Origin: Chloroflexota bacterium
Lineage (GTDB): Bacteria > Chloroflexota > Anaerolineae > Aggregatilineales > Phototrophicaceae
NCBI GenBank assembly: GCA_011523705.1
Contig: WTGC01000106.1
Span: 1-64,000 of the forward strand
Reading direction: 5' to 3'
Length of the DNA stretch: 64,000 bases
The position numbers and the translations under genes are program-made. The notes under the pieces were generated by a model. It searched no databases. It was not told where the DNA came from and worked only from the letters and a program-made list of their open reading frames with translations. Below are positions 57,203 to 64,000 of the stretch, piece by piece (within the stretch, counting starts at the first letter, position 1; each line of letters starts with the position of its first letter).

Positions 57203-57250
57203 TGAATTGGCGAAAAAAGGGTAATTGCCAAGACAATCGAAAACTTGTAC

Positions 57251-57271
57251 GGGCGAGCCGGTGGCTAGCCC
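57251..57271. repeat. REP-like palindrome copy
   Basis: GGGCGAGCC-GGT-GGCTAGCCC. Confidence 0.65.
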
Positions 57272-57368
57272 CCTTCTTGCTACTCGTTACCTGCAAGTTC
57301 TCCCACAAACTTCTTGACAGTCCTGAATTTGCTGACCGCCGAAATCAGATTCGATTGGGTTGCCGCTC

Positions 57369-57839
57369 TCAGCGAATATCGACGATACTGAACTTGATGA
57401 CACCGTCTGGCGTCTCGACTTTCACCTTCTTGCCGATTCCCTTGCCGAGCAGAGCCGAGCCAATCGGGCTTTTCTCAGAGATCTTCCGCTCGCGCGGGTT
57501 GGCCTCCGCGCTGCCGACGATGTGGTATTCTTCTTCGTCGTCCTCGCCTTCTTCTTGAATCACCACGATTGAGCCGATGCGCACCTCGTCGCTGGCTTCG
57601 CTATTCTCGACCACGATCGCATTTCGCAAGATCGCTTCAATATGCTGCACGCGCCCTTCAATGAATCCGAGCTGCTCCTTGGCATCGTGGTAATCGGCAT
57701 TCTCCTTGAGATCGCCTTGCGCCGCCGCCTCTTTCAGCCTCTGCGCCAGCGCGGGACGCCGCGTTTCCCGCAGCTGTCTCAACTCGCGGCGCAGCGCGTC
57801 TTCGCCCTCTATCGTCAGATAAGTTTCTTCTGTGGCCAT
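57369..57839 (-). CDS. greA: Transcription elongation factor GreA
   Basis: LTIEGEDALRRELRQLRETRRPALAQRLKEAAAQGDLKENADYHDAKEQLGFIEGRV. Confidence 0.95.
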   Translation of the reverse strand: MATEETYLTIEGEDALRRELRQLRETRRPALAQRLKEAAAQGDLKENADYHDAKEQLGFIEGRVQHIEAILRNAIVVENSEASDEVRIGSIVVIQEEGEDDEEEYHIVGSAEANPRERKISEKSPIGSALLGKGIGKKVKVETPDGVIKFSIVDIR

Positions 57840-58714
57840 GTGTCGCTTCTTTCGAATTCATCCCTGGATGGCGCGCTTTGCGCTTTCTGCGGGTCATCAC
57901 GATACTCGTTGACCAGGGCGCGGATATTCTGCTGATGCAACTGCTGGACGATGCCGTTCAACAAAACGTGGCTCTTGCCGCAGGCCGCGAGCGAGACCCG
58001 ATTTTCTATGTCTTCCAGTCCTTTTTCCAGCGCGACTCTTACCGCTTCGTCCAGCCTTCGCAGATATTCAATGTCGCTCGTGATCTTTTCCGGCACTTCG
58101 CCGCGCAAGATGATCTCGCCGTGGCCCTGCACAATATTCTCATAATCCCGTTCCAGTAGCCGCGTTAAAGACGCCATGAAGTCGGCGAACTGGCCGTCGA
58201 CAAAGTAAGGAATCGGCATCACCGTATCAGCCGCAAACAACACTTCTTCCTCTTCGAGCAAACAGACTATCGAATCCTGGCTGTGCCCGGGGCTGGCGCG
58301 CAGTTTGAAGCGCGTGCCGCCAATATCCAGCGCCAATTCATCGTCAAAGGTGATATCAGGCAAGATCAGCTCAACCGAATCGAATTCTCCCGCGTTTGCC
58401 TTCATCTGTCGCAAGCTCTCGCGACCCCGCGTATCGAGCATATCGCGGCACAGTTGGTGCGATATGACGCGGGCGCCGGGGAAAAAACAGGTCCCGGTCG
58501 TGTGATCGGCGTGGAAATGCGTATTGATGACGTAATTCACCCGCGAGCCCAAGCCCTCTTCGACGTAGCGGAGGATCAACAGCGTCTCCTCCGGGTAGAG
58601 CAAGGTATCGATCAGCACGGCGCCATCACCAGTTAAGACTAGGCCCGCAGTCACCTGCGCATACTGGTCACTGCGGAAGACAAAGATGTGATCCGTGATT
58701 CGTTCGCGTTGCAT
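57815..58714 (-). CDS. MBL-fold metallohydrolase (ORF track start 58741, TTG; ATG at 58714)
   Basis: TGDGAVLIDTLLYPEETLLILRYVEEGLGSRVNYVINTHFHADHTTG, SPGHSQDSIVCLLEEEEVLFAADTV. Confidence 0.87.
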   Translation of the reverse strand: MQRERITDHIFVFRSDQYAQVTAGLVLTGDGAVLIDTLLYPEETLLILRYVEEGLGSRVNYVINTHFHADHTTGTCFFPGARVISHQLCRDMLDTRGRESLRQMKANAGEFDSVELILPDITFDDELALDIGGTRFKLRASPGHSQDSIVCLLEEEEVLFAADTVMPIPYFVDGQFADFMASLTRLLERDYENIVQGHGEIILRGEVPEKITSDIEYLRRLDEAVRVALEKGLEDIENRVSLAACGKSHVLLNGIVQQLHQQNIRALVNEYRDDPQKAQSAPSRDEFERSDTWPQKKLI

Positions 58715-58762
58715 CGACAGGAGGTCTTTTCCGATTTTCAAGCGGGCGCCCCGCCGCGTTCA

Positions 58763-58791
58763 GTATAGAGGGCGCGCAAATGAAAATCAAG
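58763..58791 (-). promoter_or_regulatory. Sigma70-like promoter for MBL hydrolase-greA operon
   Basis: Minus strand TTGATT - 17 nt - TATACT. Confidence 0.6.
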
Positions 58792-58875
58792 TGAACGGAC
58801 GCCAGCCCATGTTGCCTCTCGACCGCGCTGCTGTATACTGAAAGCAATAATAGGCGTGAAAGAAATTCAACTGCG

Positions 58876-61008
58876 ATGACATCCCCGAGTGTTGCTCTGC
58901 GCTGTCTTGCGCTTCTGCTCGTTCTTGTTGTCACGCCATTAGACCTACCCGCATCCGCTCAAAATGCGTTGCGGATTGGCGTCATAAGCGCGGCCGACAG
59001 CGCTATGGTCAAGAGCGCGCAACTGGCCGCGCGACAGATTAACGACGAAGGCGGCATCGGCGCGGCTGACGGCGCCGCGTTCAGCCTGGCAGTCGTGCAT
59101 ACGCCGCCGGAGAATATGGAAGTCGCCATTGCCAACATGCGCCAGGCGAGCGTCATCGCTGTCATCGGACCGGAGCGCGCCGAGCTTGTTACACGCTATA
59201 TGTCACAGCTGCAGGCGCTTGATGTACCGATCATCACGCCGGCAACGGGCGACACTGTCCTGCTGCAGGATCATACGAATCGGCTCTTCCGCAGCCGCGC
59301 GCGAGCGAGCGTTACAACCGCCGCTCTGGCGGACTATCTGGTAAGCAAGCTGAGGATCCGAACCATCCGGACTGTGCAGCTCGACCAAGCCAGCACAGTC
59401 ACCTTGATTACCCTGGCGAATTCACTCTCGCCTTATGGGGTCAGCCTCTCAAACACCCTGGTCATGGATGACGAGCCAGACGCGGAATCCATCGCCCGCG
59501 ACATCGTCGAATCTGATCCGGATCTGGTCGCCATCTATGGTCCCCCGCTGGCTTCGGCCCAAGTTTACAATCGTATTCACGCCGCCGGCTACTCGGGCGC
59601 GCTTGTCTATGATCAGGCGGATAATCCTGCATTTTCCGATATCGTGCCGGCCGACGATCTGTCGGGGATTATCGCCGCCGGCGCCTGGTCGCCATCGCTG
59701 CAGGATGCCGCGAGCGAAGCTTTCGTGCTGGATTACGCGCGCGAATTCGGTCAACTGCCGGACGCTCTCGCCGCCGCCAGCTATGACGCGGTTCGCGCAA
59801 TCGCAGCCTCAATCATCGGCGTTGGCCGCCCCAGCGACAATCTGGCCGCGCTCAATCGTTTCCAAGGCGTTCAAGGCCTGCTGAATCCGGCCGAACTCAT
59901 TCGTGGCGAGCTGAGCAGCAATGCCGTTGTGACTCAGCTGAACGAGCGTGGCGCGCCGAATGTCGTCGCTCGCTATCGCGGTGGCAGACCGATTAGCGAA
60001 GGCGCGTCGCTCGTCGCCCGGGAATCGCCAACGCCCGCGCCTACCCCGACGCTGGCGCCGACATCGACTCCGTCGGGCCATTCCCTGGTCATACAGAGCC
60101 GCGTGCAAAATGTGCGGAGCGGGCCCGGGCTTCAATTTGATGTTATCGGTCAACTGCCGCAAGGCACGCAAGTCCGCGTACTCGGAGCCACTCCCGATTT
60201 TTCCTGGCTGGTCATCGATTTCCAGGGACAGTGGGGCTGGCTGGCTGCTTATCTGGTCGAGACCTTCGGCAACCGCGCGCTCTTGCCGGTGATTCAGCCG
60301 CCGGCCTCGCCCACGCCAGCGCCGACTTCCACCGCAGCGCCGTCGCGCGATCCCGATCTGGTGGTCCTTTACGCGGAACCGACCCGCATCATCCTGGACC
60401 AGCCTATGTCCGTCAGCGTCACGGTGAAGAATCAAGGCTTGACCGCCACCGGACCATTCGCCATCGCCGCGTCATTCCAGCCCGGCGACCGATACACAGG
60501 CGTCAACTCAAATGGTCTGGAAGCCCTCGGGCAAACCACCCTGCAACTGAGCCAAACCCTCAGTGGCGCGTCCGGTCCGCAGTCGGTAATCATTGTCGTT
60601 GATCTTAATGAGCAGGTTCCGGAGGGCGCGGCGGGTGAAGCCAACAACCGCGCCTATGCTCACAACTACATCGCCGACCGGCCTTTTCTCGCCAGCGGGA
60701 CGACCACCATCGGCGTCGGCAATATCGACCTGGACGGCTACGGCAACCCCGACCTTGCCTGGACCGGACGCGACCTGGTGGCGCTGGGCGGGGCCGGCAT
60801 GTATTTGCTCTACGACTTCAACTCTATCGACCAGGTACATTACGATGCAATCAATATTACGCTGGCCACCCTTGAGTCGCTGCCCCTTGATCTCTTGAGG
60901 GACGCGATCCTCGGGCTGCGCACCGCGGACGGGCATCACGCGGTCCTGCAGCCGATCAATGCGGCGCGCGACGGACCGATCACATTTGACTACCGCGTTT
61001 ACCGCTAG
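58876..61008 (+). CDS. Secreted periplasmic-binding-protein (Peripla_BP_6-like) + SH3b + CARDB-like multidomain protein
   Basis: Signal peptide; LRIGVISAADSAMVKSAQLAARQINDEGGI; VQNVRSGPGLQFDVIGQLPQGTQVRVLG...WGWLAAYLVETFG; DLVVLYAEPTRIILDQPMSVSVTVKNQGLTATGPFAI...LNEQVPEGAAGEANNRAYAHN. Confidence 0.8.
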   Translation: MTSPSVALRCLALLLVLVVTPLDLPASAQNALRIGVISAADSAMVKSAQLAARQINDEGGIGAADGAAFSLAVVHTPPENMEVAIANMRQASVIAVIGPERAELVTRYMSQLQALDVPIITPATGDTVLLQDHTNRLFRSRARASVTTAALADYLVSKLRIRTIRTVQLDQASTVTLITLANSLSPYGVSLSNTLVMDDEPDAESIARDIVESDPDLVAIYGPPLASAQVYNRIHAAGYSGALVYDQADNPAFSDIVPADDLSGIIAAGAWSPSLQDAASEAFVLDYAREFGQLPDALAAASYDAVRAIAASIIGVGRPSDNLAALNRFQGVQGLLNPAELIRGELSSNAVVTQLNERGAPNVVARYRGGRPISEGASLVARESPTPAPTPTLAPTSTPSGHSLVIQSRVQNVRSGPGLQFDVIGQLPQGTQVRVLGATPDFSWLVIDFQGQWGWLAAYLVETFGNRALLPVIQPPASPTPAPTSTAAPSRDPDLVVLYAEPTRIILDQPMSVSVTVKNQGLTATGPFAIAASFQPGDRYTGVNSNGLEALGQTTLQLSQTLSGASGPQSVIIVVDLNEQVPEGAAGEANNRAYAHNYIADRPFLASGTTTIGVGNIDLDGYGNPDLAWTGRDLVALGGAGMYLLYDFNSIDQVHYDAINITLATLESLPLDLLRDAILGLRTADGHHAVLQPINAARDGPITFDYRVYR

Positions 61009-61037
61009 ACGGCCACCTTTTCAATCGCGACGACATA

Positions 61038-61952
61038 TCAGTCATCAAGCACAATCTCGACAAGTGTCGTGCGATAGGCTTCTACCTGCACGCTCTCCCG
61101 ATACGTCAGCGCGTCATTCTCGTCCAGCACCACGATCTCGTACTCGCCTGCGAGCAAGTCGCCCGCCACGAAGTTTTCGCGCCAGACCGGGTCGGCATTC
61201 ACATCCTCGCCACCGTATGTGAATACATCAAGGCTGACTTCAGTTGACCGCACCGCTACGCGCCGGCCCGCGATCGGGCCGCCATCCTGATCACGCACGG
61301 AACCCACGATCATCCCGTGTTCGAGATAATGCTGCAGCCACAGTTCCGGGTTGCGCGTTTGGCGATGGTCAAAGGGATCGCTCACCCGCACCTCAAAATG
61401 CAAATGCGGGCCGAGGGCGACGCCGCTCGATCCGACCCATCCCAGGCGCGACTGGTCGCCAACGACTTGTCCCGTTCTTACCTGGATCTTCTCCAAATGC
61501 CCGTACAGTGTGAAAAGTTGACGCCCAGCCAGCGAATACAAGTCATGCGCGAGCACAACCACATTGCCGTAATAATCCAATTGAGGACCCAGCAGCGTTT
61601 CCGAGTCATCGCCGGCGAAGACCACCCGCCCCGCTTTGGCCGCGTACACAGGCGTATTTCGTTCGTTTACAAATTCAACACCGAGATGCACTGGCCGCGT
61701 ATTCAAGCGCGTATCGCCATAGGCGTAAGACCGGTCGATCCAATGCGTGTTCTCGTCCGTCAATTCGATCGGCCGATGCAGGATGTTGTGTTCGACCCTT
61801 TCAATCGCCGCCATCTCGGTCGCCGATAGCGGAACCAGATTGATCGTCTCACGCGTCGGGGTGGCGTCCTGCGAATCGGCGCGCGCCATCCATAGCAGAA
61901 CGGTGAAAATCAGCCACAGATTCCGCCACATTGGACAAAGTCGCAGTTCCAT
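61038..61952 (-). CDS. M23-family peptidase-like protein
   Basis: HLGVEFVNERNTPVYAAKAGRVVFAGDD, TLYGHLEKIQVRTGQVV, LGPHLHFEVR. Confidence 0.85.
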   Translation of the reverse strand: MELRLCPMWRNLWLIFTVLLWMARADSQDATPTRETINLVPLSATEMAAIERVEHNILHRPIELTDENTHWIDRSYAYGDTRLNTRPVHLGVEFVNERNTPVYAAKAGRVVFAGDDSETLLGPQLDYYGNVVVLAHDLYSLAGRQLFTLYGHLEKIQVRTGQVVGDQSRLGWVGSSGVALGPHLHFEVRVSDPFDHRQTRNPELWLQHYLEHGMIVGSVRDQDGGPIAGRRVAVRSTEVSLDVFTYGGEDVNADPVWRENFVAGDLLAGEYEIVVLDENDALTYRESVQVEAYRTTLVEIVLDD

Positions 61953-61962
61953 GAACAGCCCG

Positions 61963-62658
61963 TCATTCGTTTACTATTGAAAACTCAGTCGTGCCAAGCG
62001 CCTCGCCATTTGCAATCAGCGTCGCCGCGTAATTTCCGGGGGTGAATGGGAAGGCCACCGGCGTCGCGTAAAACCAGATGCACACCGATGAGCGCGAGAA
62101 ATCGGCCTGCCACTCCACGCTATAAACGCTACGCCCATCGAATAGCCAGTCCACTTCAAACAAGGCGCCGGACTGCAGATTCGTGACGCGCGCCGTGACA
62201 AAAATCCGGTCGGCGCTTGAGCTGAACTGGCTCACGAGACCGTTCGAACAACCGCTGGCGGGATCGGTGCTCCGCGCTGTCGAGAGGTCCGTGACGCGCA
62301 TCGCCGAATCGAGCGGCCTCTGCGCCGTTTCACCAGCCATCATATCGTCTTCGAGCGAACCACCCATATCTTCCGCGCTCACAACAACCGCCCGCACCTC
62401 AGGCGTGCCCGTATGATGCGCGCGCAGCGTCGCGCCCAGCGCCGCATTCACCGCGGACAGCCGGGCGATGCGCGTCCCCGCCGCGACGATGGTTTCGACC
62501 ACCATGACCTGTTCGTCCGTCGCGGCCGCGCGAATCGAATCGTCTTCCGCCGCGTACAGCGTCAAGTCAGAATCAATCACCGCGACAACGTCGTCGCCGC
62601 TGAGCGCCTGGCAGCCCGCCAGCAACATCAGTCCCACCAAATAGACTGCGCCTAACAT
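61963..62658 (-). CDS. Putative lipoprotein of unknown function (start 62658 preferred over 62766)
   Basis: MLGAVYLVGLMLLAGCQALSGDD lipobox. Confidence 0.6.
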   Translation of the reverse strand: MLGAVYLVGLMLLAGCQALSGDDVVAVIDSDLTLYAAEDDSIRAAATDEQVMVVETIVAAGTRIARLSAVNAALGATLRAHHTGTPEVRAVVVSAEDMGGSLEDDMMAGETAQRPLDSAMRVTDLSTARSTDPASGCSNGLVSQFSSSADRIFVTARVTNLQSGALFEVDWLFDGRSVYSVEWQADFSRSSVCIWFYATPVAFPFTPGNYAATLIANGEALGTTEFSIVNE

Positions 62659-62915
62659 TCGCCGCGCCACTGCTTCGCCTTCCGGGCAAACCTTCACCGA
62701 ATAATTCCCAACCGCAAACATTATAGCAATTCGACGAAGCCAATGGTGAATGGGAGACGATGCCACATACTTCAGACTTGGTAGTTTCTGACGATATATC
62801 TACTTTGCTAAGCAATCCAAATAACTCGCGGCCTTTTGTGTCCTCAGTGGATCCAAGTAAGTGATGAGAATGATTGCAGCAGGGGAGAAATCCCCAAATA
62901 ATCGACATGCTGTAG

Positions 62916-62936
62916 GGGCGAGCCGGTGGCTCGCCC
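62916..62936. repeat. REP-like palindrome copy (perfect)
   Basis: GGGCGAGCC-GGT-GGCTCGCCC. Confidence 0.7.
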
Positions 62937-63046
62937 ACTGTTTCTGCAGATTGCTTGTCAGTTTTCGCATGACAAACTTGGCCTCACTTCTGTGCTCTCG
63001 GTGGTGAAAAATATTGCGACTATCTCTTTCGCCAACTTCCTCGCGC

Positions 63047-63075
63047 TTGAAGAAGACGCATCACTCTGTTAAGAT
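63047..63075 (+). promoter_or_regulatory. Sigma70-like promoter for tRNA-Arg
   Basis: TTGAAG - 17 nt - TAAGAT, 11 nt before the tRNA. Confidence 0.65.
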
Positions 63076-63086
63076 GCGGGCAGAAT

Positions 63087-63158
63087 GCCCCCGTAGCTCA
63101 GGGGATAGAGCGCTGGTTTCCGGAACCAGGCGCACAGGTTCGAATCCTGTCGGGGGTG
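63087..63158 (+). tRNA. tRNA-Arg (anticodon CCG)
   Basis: GCCCCCG acceptor, CTGGT TTCCGGA ACCAG anticodon arm, ACAGG TTCGAAT CCTGT T-arm. Confidence 0.92.
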
Positions 63159-63209
63159 CAAGCCAACTGGCGTCGGCTCGGGTATATCGTGATGTCGGCG
63201 CTTTCCCAG

Positions 63210-64000
63210 TCAAACTCCGAGTCGCTTCCGGTAGTCGCCCATGTTGATGACCGTCTTCTCCCGCCGCGACTCTTCGGCCGCGAACGCCAGCAGATGGCTC
63301 TCCAGCGACTCGCGCGCAGTGGTCACGCTGTCGTCCGGCTGCCCATTCAGCGTGTTGATAAAGCTGCGCACGATGCCATAATCGCCGCCGCCGTGGCCGC
63401 TGCTGTCGCGCGCGATCACCGGCACATCTTCGACTTCTCCGCTCAGGTGATGGCGCAGGCGAATCTCATGACCGCGCGAAGAGAACTTTCCATATACTGT
63501 CGCCTTGGTCCCATCCCAGCGCATCGTTCGGCATTCTTCGTCGCTCTGCCCGTTCATGACCAGCGTGACCGTCGCACCGTCTGCCATCTCCATATTCACC
63601 GTCTGATGATCAACGACGTCGTTATCGCAAAGATAGACGCACCGACCGTACCAATCCGTCTTCAGCCGCTCCAGCCGCGCAGCGCTGGTCGGGACGTAGG
63701 ACACGGCGTTCTGCGGCCAGCCTTCGCCATCGCGCGCGTAGAGTTTCGTCGCCTCATATTTGCAAGTGTCCGCCGCCGGGCAAGGATCGGTGCAGCGCTC
63801 GGTCGCGCCTTCGGGCGCATTCTCCGGCCGGAAATGAATCAAACTTCCAAAGGACTGAAGCCAAGCCACCTTCTGCTGCAGTATCCACAACAAGACATCA
63901 AAATCGTGGCAGCACTTGCTCAAGATCATCGGTCCGGAGGTCGCTTCCCGGCGCCAGTTGCCGCGAACAAAGCTATGCGCCATGTGGTAATAGATCAGGT
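63210..64000 (-). CDS. Gfo/Idh/MocA-family oxidoreductase, N-terminus outside window
   Basis: Frame continues past the ORF start: ...LIYYHMAHSFVRGNWRREATSGPMILSKCCHDFDVLLWI... Confidence 0.85.
   Translation of the reverse strand, partial: LIYYHMAHSFVRGNWRREATSGPMILSKCCHDFDVLLWILQQKVAWLQSFGSLIHFRPENAPEGATERCTDPCPAADTCKYEATKLYARDGEGWPQNAVSYVPTSAARLERLKTDWYGRCVYLCDNDVVDHQTVNMEMADGATVTLVMNGQSDEECRTMRWDGTKATVYGKFSSRGHEIRLRHHLSGEVEDVPVIARDSSGHGGGDYGIVRSFINTLNGQPDDSVTTARESLESHLLAFAAEESRREKTVINMGDYRKRLGV

Noticed and set aside
63014-63247. 77-aa ORF with SSGDRALVSGTRRTGSNPVGGA
   Set aside because: Translation of the tRNA-Arg gene.
1-64000. CRISPR array, prophage, transposon or defence island
   Set aside because: No spaced direct-repeat array, transposase, integrase or defence protein recognised; the only tandem repeat is the coding 21-bp repeat at 16062.

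Overview
64-kb, GC-rich, densely coding bacterial chromosome segment. Gene content and protein style suggest a Chloroflexota/Anaerolineae-like organism (inference, no search run): LysM proteins with Pro/Thr linkers, baseplate-J-like membrane protein, DUF5679-TopA, T-box valS. I support about 48 protein genes, 2 tRNAs (Thr-CGT, Arg-CCG), a T-box leader on valS, a TPP riboswitch on a thiBPQ-like operon, several promoters and hairpins, and dispersed palindromic repeats in the largest intergenic gaps. Most of the window is housekeeping: dgt, mutL, valS, yajC-secD-secF, purH, secG, tyrS/alaS, ruvX, murJ, ffh-rpsP-khpA-rimM, dprA, manC, topA, greA. I found no CRISPR, transposase, prophage or recognisable defence island. 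The most interesting items are: a five-LysM protein whose glycosidase-like domain appears to lack both catalytic glutamates; a MutL whose endonuclease and zinc motifs are degenerate; a tandem pair of Cys-insert LysM-like proteins; tRNA-Thr placed directly upstream of the valS T-box; a split CoA-transferase pair lacking the expected beta-subunit Glu; and a REP-like palindrome family. Many long ORFs in the supplied track are antisense shadows of real genes and were rejected.
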